DNA of 64,000 nucleotides, taken from assembly GCA_027943335.1 (NCBI GenBank), contig BSBK01002091.1:372001-436000 (forward strand). Direction: 5' to 3'. Below the pieces are notes generated by a model. That model did not search any database. It had not been told where the DNA came from and saw only the letters and a list, made by a program, of their open reading frames with translations. The position numbers and the translations under genes are program-made. The DNA comes from Chamaecyparis obtusa (taxonomy: Eukaryota > Streptophyta > Pinopsida > Cupressales > Cupressaceae). Below, one piece after another: positions 45,260 through 55,472 of the stretch; the first letter of the stretch is position 1, and each line of letters opens with the position of its first letter.

Positions 45260-46080
45260 TGATGAAGGGTGCTCCCCTTAATACCACAAACATATAACAG
45301 AAATAGAGAAACAACAACAATATGCAAGAATAGAAAATTGGCTTCTTATTATCTCCACAAATGATGAATTACAAACTTTCAGAATTACAATATGAAAAGC
45401 CACATGGGCATTCCCTTACAATATTCTGTAGGAAAAAGCTTCGAATCATTATCCAAATCTACCCAGAACTGCCCTAGACAACACTATGGGCCTTCTTTAT
45501 ATAGGCAATTTCCATCGCCCGAGAAGGTTCCAAAAATTTAGCCCTTAGGGCTGACTAAACTTAGAATTATTTTATTTTATAATTTATTACATCAAAGTCA
45601 GCTCAAAATGACTTTTGAAACCCAAAAAAAATTTTGAAGGAAAATTATTTTCTACCATTTTAGGTGACCCAACTTTTGAAGACCATAAGTCATCGCCAGT
45701 TGACCTGATTGACTATTATAACCCCATTCTAGAAATGCCACGAAGCGCTCTACAGGCTTGACTAGCACAAGCACTTGTCACCCAAATTTTTGACCTCATC
45801 TGGGGCCTCTAAAGCCTACAAAATTGAGTTTGAAGTTTCTGTACCCTACTACCAATACTGAAAATCTTCAAAACTAGACCTGATCTAGCCATGAAACTTT
45901 ATCGGCAGGCTGATACGACTGAGATGAACCTCCACATGTGAAATCAGAACATTTCAAGATCATATGACCAACTTACTAAAAATAGAAAGTTTCCATAAAT
46001 AGCAGCCCTACACAAAATAGCCCTTATTGAATTTAAAAATAGAAATATTTTTGGGTGATGCAAGATTTCTCTTACACCCA
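45260..46080 (-). repeat. 5' LTR of gypsy2 (right copy)
   Basis: TGATGAAGGGTGC to ttacaccca, 821 bp, matching 39775-40605 with few changes. In element sense it runs leftward, with TATATAAAG-type sequence on the complement near 45499-45505. Confidence 0.9.
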
Positions 46081-46942
46081 GGATTGTCCAACATCAAAAC
46101 CATAAAAGACTAGGAAGATCCAAAGGACAAAATCAAAGACCCAAATGACCACTCCAAAAAGACATCCTTTGCCAAGGAGAGAGATTTGATTTGATTGATG
46201 GTGGGAAGATTGGTCTAAATGTGTGGACGGATACATCAACATGGACCTAGTGTGATGGGTGGAAGATTAGGTCTGATAGGAGGAAGGATACATCCTCAAG
46301 GACCTACTGATTGATGAGAGAATTAGTGTTGTTGTTCACTAGAAAATGATGAAGTTCAAGGATAATCACTATGATCAAAAGTAGTTGACAATGGAGGTTG
46401 GTGAAGTACAAGGCTAGGTAGGACAAAATTTCTGATCAAATGTTATTATAGGACTGACAAGGATATGTACAACAAGAGATGATAATATGTACAACAGATA
46501 GGGAAAGATTTACAATGGATATGTACAAAAGCTTAGGATTGGGGATAGGAGGATCACACTGTACATGATATATATATGAAGGACTATGCTATACAAGATA
46601 TGGTACAAGATATGGATAGGCTAGAGTGTGGATTTTCTTGAGGATTAAAATAGAGGAATTTTGGGGGATGGTGGTGGGGATGGGGATGGCAGAAAAAGGA
46701 CTATTTTTTTTTTGGGGGGGGGGCGATGGGGGAAATGCAAGTTTGATGGATAATGAATTAGTCCACTATGTATGGTGCCTATTTTCCATTTTTTCACCAA
46801 CATACTTGTGCAAGGTGCTTGAATTTCCAATTTTTCACCATTGGATGATTATTTTTCTTTTCTTTTTGCTTTTTTTTTTAATTTATTTATATTTTTCTAA
46901 TTTTCCAATTTTTATGGATTTTCTAAATATGTAGGATCTAGT
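46081..46942 (-). other. Tat2 3' untranslated region, right part
   Basis: Non-coding. It includes a T/G homopolymer junction (46705-46723) and two copies of the GGTGCCT...CACC motif (46767-46800, 46815-46846) followed by a T-rich tract. The same motif follows Tat1 pol. Confidence 0.6.
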
Positions 46943-47950
46943 TCAGGCATAGAACCTCTTCAAATGTATGATGTTGATAGGATCATTCAAGGGCTCACCT
47001 TCTAGTGTAGATAGCTGATAGGCTCTAGAGCCGAAGCATGTTCTGACAACATAGGGGCCCAGTCGAGTAGGCTTGAACTTGCCTTTCTTTTCTCTATGTG
47101 CTTGGACTTTCTAATTTTCTTTTAGGACCATGTCGCTGACCTAGAACTTTCTAGGATGGACCTTTTTGTTTTAACTCCTTTTAAGTCTATTCTAGTAGGC
47201 AACCAATTGATCATATGCTTGTTGTCTCTTTTCATCTAATAGATCTAACTATGTAAGACGTGCCACATGATAGTCTTCATCGGTGGTATAGTTCTTCATG
47301 GAGACTCATAATGATGGGAGCTCAACCTCGATCGGTAGAATAGCTTTGGTACCATATACAAGGGAATATAAGGTGGTGCCTATGGGAGTGTGGAAGGAAG
47401 TGTGATAGGCCCATAGGGTAAGATTTATTTGGAGGTGCTAGTCATGACCATAATCATTGACAACCTTCTTGAGGATTTTGAGGATTGTTTTGTTGGTTTC
47501 CATAGCTTGGCCATTTCCTTGAGGGAAACATGGACTGGAGAAATGGTGATGGATGTGGAGTCTAGGACACATATCATTCACATGCTAGTTTTCAAAAGGT
47601 GTGCCATGGTCTGTGAACATGGTAGATGATATGCCAAAGTGGCAAACGATGTGGTAAAGGATGAACTTGGATATTTGGATGCTAGTAGTTAGGGTCAGTG
47701 GAATTGCTTTGACCCATTTTGTGAAGTACTCTATGGTAGTTATTATGTACTTGTGTCCATCTAAGGAAAGGGGAGTGATTAAGCTGATGAGGTCGAAGCC
47801 CCAACATGAAAATAGCCAAGGTGGCACAATGGGCTGCAAGTCTTGTGTTGGTGCATGAATCAGATTTGCATGCTGCTGACATGGTAGAATTTCCTGAAAA
47901 ATTCACAAGTGTCATGTTCAATGGTTGGCCAATAATACCCGACTCAAAGA
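46943..47950 (-). pseudogene. Tat2 integrase
   Basis: Zinc-binding region frameshifted near 47880. Core: GHKYIITTIEYFTKWVKAIP, where the first catalytic Asp is Glu; MFTDHGTPFEN keeps the second Asp; FPQGNGQAMETNK has Met at the Glu position. The C-terminus is recognisable (LGPYVVRTCFGSRAYQL, NIIHLKRFYA) and ends at TGA 46943-46945, the same place as in Tat1. Many stops. Inactive. Confidence 0.85.
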
Positions 47951-48770
47951 AACTACTTTTCTAGAACCATGCCACTTGTGTGGGCACCAAAAATTCTAGC
48001 ATGGACCTCTTGTAAAGCTAGGATGGCCTTGTTTGAATCTAAACACCTAGAGAGGATATTGTGATATCCTCGATGATAAAGGGTGTTGGCTACAAGAGTG
48101 TAGCAGGAAGCTCTTTGAATTAGGTTTTGGCATTGGTTATTGGTGAGATGGGGAGATATGATACCATTCTTTAGATATGCATGGATGGCATGGTACCATG
48201 GTAACTGAGGACCAACCAAGACACACACCATTTTTGCATCAACATTCTCATAAGAAGGTGTGTGTAGCTGCTTGACTAAAAATTCATACTGAGTTGAATC
48301 ATGAGGGATCTCTAATAAGGATCTGATGGTTTCCATTGCATCAGTCACTTTGTTCTGAAGCCTTGGTATCTGTGTGAACTATAGATTTAGGAAATGCTCT
48401 TTAAGTCTATCCACCAATTCTTTGTAGGGTAGCAATTTTTTGTCCTTTGTCTGATATTCATCTAGGACTTACTTGATAATCAGTAGTGAATCTCCAAACA
48501 CTTGCAATTCTATGATATTCCATTGGATAGTTGTCTTGAGGTGTAAGATGAGTGCCTTATATTTTGCAATGTTATTAGTACATGGGAATCCCAATTTGAA
48601 TGATTTTGGAATATAATCACCTTGAGGTGTGACGAATAGGATTCCTTCCCATGATCCATGCAATGTGTAGGAGCCATAAAAGTATAGCTTCCATATAGGT
48701 TGTTCCTCAATCATACATAGGTGCTCATCAAGGAATTCCATGATTAGTGGATAGGCATCCACCAATGCTA
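47951..48770 (-). pseudogene. Tat2 second (archaeal-type) RNase H
   Basis: WKLYFYGSYTLHGSWEGIL aligns with Tat1 FFDGFYTQNGS; the first Asp is Tyr. NNIAKYKALILHL replaces the Glu by Lys. LQVFGDSLLIIK and NKVTDAMETI keep the last two Asp. A stop follows LLIIK. The downstream part (YHAIHAYLKNGIISPHL) parallels Tat1. Confidence 0.85.
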
Positions 48771-49330
48771 CTTCTTCTAGTTGATCGGTAATTACTTTCT
48801 CTTTGATTGCTTCTGATCTATGTACTGGATGTCAAACTTTCTGAGTAGCATGACCCACTTTTCCATATGGCATGTGAGAGTTGTCCTTGATAGCAGATAC
48901 TTGAGTGGGTCTACTTTTGAAATAAGCTTGATTGTGTGGCTGAGCATATAGTGTCTAAGCTTTTGAGTGGTGAATACCACTGCAAGGCATGCTTTCTCCA
49001 TGGGTGAATAATTAAGCACATAGCTGAAAATATTTCAACTAATATAGTAGATGGCTCTCTCTTTTTTGTCATCATCATGTTGTGCTAAGAGTGCCCCTAG
49101 TGCCATAGTGGTTATCAAGATGTATAGTATGAAAGGGTGTCCTGAAATTGGTGGTACAAGGATGGGAGAATTAGCTAGGTATTCTTTAAGCTTGTCAAAG
49201 ATTTTTTGATAGATGTGATCCCATTTGAAGCTTGTGTCCTTGAGAAGTAGATGTGTGAATGGTTGGCACTAGTTTTCCAACTAAGAGATAAATCAATGTA
49301 CTAATTGGAGATTTCCTTGTAGACTCCTGA
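48771..49330 (-). pseudogene. Tat2 pol RNase H and RT connection
   Basis: HPFILYILITTMALGALLAQ, RAIYYIS, MLNYSPMEKACLAVVFTT, LRHYMLSHTIKLISKVDPL, LTCHMEKWVMLLRKFDI. It matches Tat1 step by step with added stops and a frameshift at about 49020. Confidence 0.82.
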
Positions 49331-50320
49331 GCTACCTAAGTGTTCTTGCTAGAGGCATTTCTGTTATAGCTTTGACCTTCTTGGGGTTGATCTCTATGCC
49401 ATGTGGTGAGACTATAAATCCTAGAAGCTTTCCAAATGTTACACCAAAGACACATTTCTTTGGATTTAAATTCAAACCATAATGATGTAGGTAATCAAAC
49501 ACACTCTCAAGAATACTGAGGTGTTCACCTCATGTTTTAGATTGTGCAAGAATATCATCCACATAGTCTTCTAGGATTTTGTGGATCATATCGTGGAAGA
49601 TAGCTATCATTTCTCTTTGATATGTAGCTCCTACATTCTTTAGCCCAAATGGCATCATGTTGTAATAGAAGGTACCCCATGGAGTTGTGAATGTTGTTTT
49701 ATGTTGATCTGCTTCTGCTATCTAGACCTAATTATAGCCTGAAAAGCCATCCATGAGTGACAACATCTCATGGCCCACTGTAAGATCTACGATCATGTCT
49801 ATGTTGGGTAGTGGGAAATCATCCCTAGGACATGCCTTGTTTAGGTCCCTAAAATCTATGTAGATTCTAACATCTCCTAAAGGCTTTGTGACTCATACCA
49901 TATTGGAGATCAAATCTGAGTAATCAATGGCTCTGATGATCTTTTCTTGGAGAAGATTTTCAAAATTTTCTTTTACTAACAAGGCTACTTTTGGATGCAT
50001 TTTTCATAGCTTCTACTTTACTAGCGTGACATTGGGATCCACTGCAAGATTGTGTACTATGATATTTGGATCAAGCCCAGGTATATGCACATATGACCAT
50101 GCAAAGTTTATGGTGTCTTCTTGGAGTAGTGCAGTGAGAGCCATTTCTTCACCCTCTGTTAAAGATGCTGCAATGTAGGTGATTCTTGGACATTCTAATC
50201 TGCCCAAGTTGACTGGTTTAGTTTCCTCTATGATGATAGGTGACTTCTCAGGTATGTAATCATGGATAGAAGGAAGAGGCAAGTCTCCATCTTCTAGTGC
50301 TTGAATTGCCAAGTTTTCAC
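49331..50320 (-). pseudogene. Tat2 reverse transcriptase
   Basis: From 50312: FAWSYVHIPGLDPNIIVHNL, KMHPKVALLV, IYIDFRDLNKACPRDDFPLP, LSLMDGFSGYN (first Asp present), MMPFGLKNVGATYQREMI, then YVDD at 49554-49565 and CVFGVTFGKLLGFIVSPHGI. All catalytic Asp residues are kept, unlike Tat1, but about eight stops occur. At 50220 a TAG and a TGA stand where Tat1 has Gln and Arg (VKQKLRKMHP). Confidence 0.87.
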
Positions 50321-51180
50321 TAGAAGATACACCCTTTATTTTTACTTTTTTGGAATCAGAATATGTCCCAAAGGGGTTTTCACATAAGGACTCATGCTTT
50401 TCTCTTTCTATTTCACTTTTGTGGCTAAAGCTTTCCTCCTCCCCAAAATATCCTTTGGGGTTGAGCTTACAGATGCGAGTTGATCATGAATCTTGATCTG
50501 ATTGTGGGCTTGATGCCTCCATGAATTCTAGGAGTGTTTCTATGCTTTAGAACTCATTGATATGTGTGACGCTTGGTTGTTCCCATTCTATGAGTTCGGG
50601 GTGGATGAGGGGAAGTTCAATGAGGTTAATGGAAAATTTTTGGAGGATAGAAGTGCCCAGGAGGGTATCATCATCGAAGATGTCATCATAAGACTTCTTT
50701 TCTTCCTCTTCAGGGATGTCTTTGATCTCTATGAGGTTATCCTACCTATTCAAGAAGGGGATGTTGGTCATGTTGGTGCCCCTGGTTGTGGTATTGGGCT
50801 CTTGTATACCCGAACAAGGGGTATTAAAGCCAAGACCTTGATGATGTGTATTCTTTGATGCTATTATAGGGTATTTGCTTCCACCTTCTTGTGGTCCTAG
50901 ACCACTGCCTTGATATTTCCATTGTTCAATGGCATACTTGTGTGATTGGGCATACTTGTCTTTGAAGAAGCCAAGAAGTTGAGTGTTAGGTGGTGGGGGA
51001 TCTCTGTACAACTAGCTATTGATGTCAAGATCCATCTCTTGACTATTTATGTTGCCATGGGAGACAAACGTCATAGGTCCCATTTGCTTGATTTCATGAT
51101 TTACTTCAGTGAGTTTTCTTTGGTGATTTGGGTGCCCTTGTTTATGTGGATCAAGTGGGAGGGCCCCAACTACAAACACA
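50321..51180 (-). pseudogene. Tat2 G-patch and linker region
   Basis: The frame 50742-51011 reads QWKYQGSGLGPQEGGSKYP and THHQGLGFNTPCSG, a diverged G-patch-like motif in the same place as in Tat1. The remainder is acidic linker with stops. Confidence 0.65.
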
Positions 51181-52353
51181 TCATTCAAGGTGTATTCACC
51201 ATAGCCCTGGTTATTGATTTTGATGGAGGAGAGAGTGGAAGTGAGAATAGTCTCTGGATTGCAAGGGATTGGGATGAGCTAGCAATAGAAGTGCCAATGT
51301 CAATTCCTAGAAAATGAGTGGAATGAGGGAATGATGCTTCCATCAGATGGTAGTATGTGAAGGGTTGGGGGTCAGCATGGATGGTAACCTCAGTGCCTTG
51401 ATGACAAAATTTGATGCAAAAAATGGTAAGTAGATGGTATAGCCTTGATGGAATGGATCCATAGTCGGTCAAGGAGGATGTTGAATGGTAGGTCAAGATC
51501 AACAACATGGAAAAAGGTGTCTTGTGTTGTGAGGCCTAGCTAGATAGGGAAAATAATGGTACCTTTAAGGTACACTCCAAGTTGTCATATGCCTTAATGG
51601 TGACTACTTCATGTGAAATATCAACTTCTGTGAACCCTATCTGCTGAATGAATTTGAGACTACACAAGTTTACGACTGAGACATTATCTATCATGACCCT
51701 TTTGATGGAAAAATCTCTAACCATGATGGTGATATAGAGAGGGAGATTATGGTCAGGTGCAATAGATGGTATGTCAGATGGTTTGAAGGAAAGAGCACAT
51801 GGTGTAGATAGATGTCCCACAAGGTTTTCAAACTGGACGGTGTTTATATCTATCAGGACTTGTGCTTCATGGAGGGCTTGGTCAAGGATTTCTTGATGGA
51901 GGGGCAAAGTGTGGAGAAGGTTGAGGATGGAGATTTGGGCTGGTGTGTTCCAAAGATGTTCTATATGGTTGTATTGTGCATTCTGTGCTAGTCTTGGATG
52001 TGCACTGACGATAGTTATCCAACCTCTACGTGTGGTAATGACACATTGACTATCTGCTCCTTTGACATGGATGACATTGATTGTGGGTTCAAATTGGGTT
52101 ATACATCCAAAAAATTTGTCATAATTGATATAAGTAGTAGTGTAGTCTTTGTGATCAACATGATCTCCTTGTTTGCCTTTGCCTTGGTTCTAATTAGGAG
52201 GATTAGTATTAGCTTGATTTTTTCTAGTGTTGTGTTGAGGGAACACATTTTGATAGATCTACAAATTGGCATTAGGTGAGGGTTGAGCAGGTGTGTCCAC
52301 TTGGATCTCCTTTCGATCAATTAGATCTTGGATGTAATGCTTGAGTTTCATAC
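51181..52353 (-). pseudogene. Tat2 aspartic protease region
   Basis: ILNLLHTLPLHQEILDQAL, FENLVGHLSTPCALSF and the protease loop KRVMIDNVSVVNLCSLKFI (Asp kept, following Gly residues lost), then EVVTIKAYD. It parallels Tat1 25400-25950. At the right edge, KLKHYIQDLIDRKEI continues the Gag zinc-knuckle region across the TRIM. Confidence 0.8.
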
Positions 52354-52490
52354 TATTGGAAAAATAGTCAACGTTCCCCTCGGGATTTGTGACATGGCTT
52401 ACCACCTCTTGTGTCTTCTATAAGTCTAGTGGTTGTATCAAGCATTAAAAGGTCAATCTTTTGGTGCAATGACAACCACTAATTGTAACA
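52354..52490 (+). repeat. Left LTR of the TRIM
   Basis: 137 bp; shares ataagtctagtggttgtatc and aagcattaaaaggtcaatct with the right LTR. Confidence 0.93.
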
Positions 52491-52492
52491 AG

Positions 52493-52504
52493 TGGTATCA
52501 GAGC
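52493..52504 (+). promoter_or_regulatory. Primer binding site of the TRIM
   Basis: TGGTATCAGAGC, perfect initiator-Met type. Sixteen bases later the internal region has ggtttgaatcc, close to the T-arm sequence of a tRNA. Confidence 0.93.
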
Positions 52505-52548
52505 TTGGTCATAGGTTTGAATCCCCTTGGGTAACGCTGAGGGGATAT

Positions 52549-52686
52549 TGTTGGAAAAATAGTTAGTGCTCCCCTTGGGATTCATGACATGGCTTAACTG
52601 CCTCCTATGTCTTCTATAAGTCTAGTGGTTGTATCAAGCATTAAAAGGTCAATCTTTGGGTGCAACAACAACCACTACTTGTAACA
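52549..52686 (+). repeat. Right LTR of the TRIM
   Basis: 138 bp, TGTTGG...gtaaca, directly followed by the target duplication catac. Confidence 0.93.
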
Positions 52687-52691
52687 CATAC

Positions 52692-55472
52692 ATCTTAGAG
52701 TAGTGTTTCCTTTGACATGATGATAATCATAGTACTCGTGATCATTATACCAGTTGGGCTTAGGAGTGGTATCATCAAATTGCTAGATTGGTGGGTACGT
52801 AATCAAGTTGGCCTTGGCCATTTGGTGAAAGATAACATCAAGAGGTTTTCCAAGTGGTGTGAAGATCCTCTTCTGATAATTCTGGGCTCTAGGTCTATTC
52901 TGATTGGGAGTAGTATTGATGGTATTAACTTGATTGGTTGGATTTCCTTGATGGGCTTGATGTGCTTGCTATTGATAGTTCTGCAGATTGTTTGAGGCTA
53001 ATATTATTGCATAGGTTGTTGATGAGTTTTAGGGTGTTGTTGATATGCAAGAATAGTTGTAGGAATAGCCACAATGATTTGGACATGCTTAGTGTCTGTA
53101 GCTCCATCAGTTACTACATTTTTGTTATGATTCCAATAATGGGGTTTATCATTGCTGGGTTTACTTTGGGAATCATTTTTGTAATGATAGATTGCACCTT
53201 CATCTAGGAGACCTCTTTCAATAGTAATAGCTTTTCTTTTGATATCCTGATATGTTTGGATATAGTTCATCCTCATGAAGTGGGCTAGATTGGGATGTAG
53301 TTTATTGATGAAGATCTTGGTTAGATGCTTCTTAGGTGGTTGGTATGATAACCTGGTAGTGAGGTTTTGTCATTGTTCCAAGTAGTCTGCTAGACTTTCT
53401 CCTTCTTTCTATTTGGAGTTAAGGTTTAGTAGGGTCAACTCATTCTTGACATTGTGGACATATTGAGCTATGAACTTCTCAGAGAGCTTGACAAATGTTG
53501 TGATGGTCCCACATGGTATCTTGTAAAACAACTCAACAACAGTTCCTCCCAAGCTTTTGGGGAATAATTGTCACTAGCAATTGTCACTATGAGCCACTTC
53601 TTGGCATGCCATATAGAACTCTTTGATGTGATTCACTGGGTCTCCTTTTCTTTAATATTTATCAAACTTGGGTGTCTCAATGTTTCTAGGGGAAGGAATA
53701 GTTGCGATCGATTGGTCAAATGGGTAGGGATACACTTCTTCAAACTTGAAGGTTTTACTCTTTGTACCATTTTGGAGCTCCTTAAGGGAATTCTTCATTG
53801 CTTCCCACTTAGTATTGATTAGCATTGGAGCAGGTACTCCCATTTGGAATGGATCTAATGGTTCTAGTGAATAAGGGTGATTTTGAGGTGGATATTGTGG
53901 AGTGGGATATGGAGATTGTCCAGTGAGATAGGTAGTTTGAAATGGATTTTGGAGTGATGATTACTGGGGAGGATATTGTTGATGCGGTGTGGGAGTATAC
54001 TATGGTGGAGGATATGGAACTCCTTGCTAGTATTGGGGGATGATGGGATGTTGTTGTTGCACTAGATAGGATGAAGCTTGTTGCTCTTGGTGAATGATAG
54101 GGATTTGTTTCTATGATTGGAAGTATTGCTATTGTGGAAGAGGCTAGTGGAATGATACAGCTTGCTGGTAAGATAGCCCTTGCTAAACTTGGCTTTGTGC
54201 TTGGTTGATGTAGGATGGATGTATTCCCACATTGCTTAAGGGTGGAACTATTGTGGGGAAGCCAAAAGAAGGAGGTGGTTAGGCAAGGTAGCTTGCGATA
54301 TGGGAAGAACTCTACTGCTAAGGTGGTGGAAATTGTTGAGAAGCATTGGGTGGTGTGAATAGATGGTTTTTGGATAGGGGAAAGGCTGAAGCTGGCAGAG
54401 GTTGAGATGGTTGTTGTTTCTCTTCTTGGGAGAAGGTGGCTTGTTGGTTTGCTAGCATGGATGTGGTTAAGTGGGTTGGTATTCCTAAGGCTCACATTTC
54501 TTCTTTAGTGAGGCCCCAATGTGAACTAGTTCATGGTGGGAACTATGATATAGAGGATGTTGGAAAGGTAGATGTGATGGGGTTTTGGGACATGAATGGT
54601 GGATTTGAAAGCCCTATGGAAGGAAGAATCGGTGTGAAGGAATTTTTTTGGGCTTGTGCCTGGGTAGATGTTTTCTAGGGGGTGAACAAAGATGCTTGCA
54701 TTCCCCATGAAAAGGGTGGTGCAGATGTCAAAGCTTGCTGGGAGAAAGAGGAGAATGATTATGTTGCCCTTGAAAATGATGTCATCGGTGTAGAAACTTT
54801 TGAATTGAATGGGAAGGATGATTGTGTTTCCCCCAAAAATAATGGTGTTGAAGTAGAGGCTTGCCGAAAAGATGAGGAAAATGATCGCATTGCCCCTGGA
54901 AATAATGACATTGCTTGGCCCACAGAAGGTGGTGGAACTTCTTGTGTAAAGGTTTGCATGGGAGGTGGCATTTGGTTTTGAAAAAAGCTTTGGGTAGAGA
55001 TGATGGATTGAGCTGCTATGGAAGATGATGGTGGGCCTATGAGAGGAAATGGAGTGGATTGTGTTGCTTGTGTTGTAGGGCTTGTGAAACTGCATTGCAA
55101 AAGAGGAGGGATGGGTGAAGCTACTTGTGATATGTGGAAAGGTGGATCAGGGATCTGTTGGATGATGGGGGTGTATACTTCTATTGGGATTTGTATTTTA
55201 TTGATGGGAATACAAGGTTGGAGATATGGTGGAATGGGAGTACCCTTTTGTGTGAAGTGAGCCAACATGTTTTACTAATTCTGAGCAGTGAGTGCACTAA
55301 CTATTTGTGCATTCCCCAGATGATTCATAAATGTTTCTATCACAAAAGAAGTCATGGGGATGTTGGGATCATCCCATGCATTACCAATTTGTTGGATTTG
55401 GGGATCGTAAGCTACCATCGCACTGGTAGAAATGTTGGGATCAGATGAGCTGGGGACTTGGTAAGGATCCAT
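52692..55472 (-). pseudogene. gag: Tat2 gag
   Basis: It probably starts at 55472 (MDPYQVPSSSDPNISTS). A long Pro/Ser/Thr/Gln-rich N-terminal region (about 53850-55270) is broken by frameshifts. The capsid core follows: ETPKFDKY, a stop, RKGDPVNHIKEFYMACQEVA, FPKSLGGTVVELFYKIPCG, FVKLSEKFIAQYVHNVKNEL, then LHPNLAHFMRMNYIQTYQD. The zinc-knuckle part YYDYHHVKGNTTLRC (about 52695-52735) has lost its first Cys (Tyr) and the second His (Asn). The TRIM sits immediately after it. Plus-strand frames such as 54682-54981 are shadows of the Pro-rich part. Confidence 0.82.

Larger units (their letters stand above)
39775..46080 (-). mobile_element. Gypsy2: chromovirus inside Tat2
   Basis: The LTRs are 39775-40605 and 45260-46080, with initiator-Met-type primer site at 45246-45257. 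From right to left: gag with zinc knuckle, protease, RT, RNase H, integrase and a chromodomain. The chromodomain puts it among the chromoviruses; proteins are close to those of gypsy3 (a Tekay/Del-like or related plant clade; I do not decide). About 6.3 kb. The LTRs are very similar, so it is relatively young. No target duplication was found. Confidence 0.9.
52354..52686 (+). mobile_element. TRIM (miniature LTR retrotransposon), 333 bp
   Basis: Two direct repeats, 52354-52490 (137 bp) and 52549-52686 (138 bp), flank 58 bp. The left repeat ends tgtaaca and is followed two bases on by TGGTATCAGAGC (52493-52504), the initiator-Met primer site. The polypurine tract gctgaggggatat precedes the right repeat, which starts TGTTGG (left copy TATTGG). 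The target duplication catac (52349-52353, 52687-52691) is perfect. There is no coding capacity, so it must have been moved by another element's proteins. Removing it and one catac restores the Tat2 frame around ...RCMKLKHYIQDLID. Confidence 0.95.

Noticed and set aside
52520..52535. A tRNA gene from the ggtttgaatcc word
   Set aside because: No A box or cloverleaf around it; it belongs to the TRIM internal region.
53809..55268. Plus-strand frames opposite Tat2 gag (54436-54981 and others)
   Set aside because: Shadows of the Pro/Ser/Thr-rich Gag N-terminus on the other strand.
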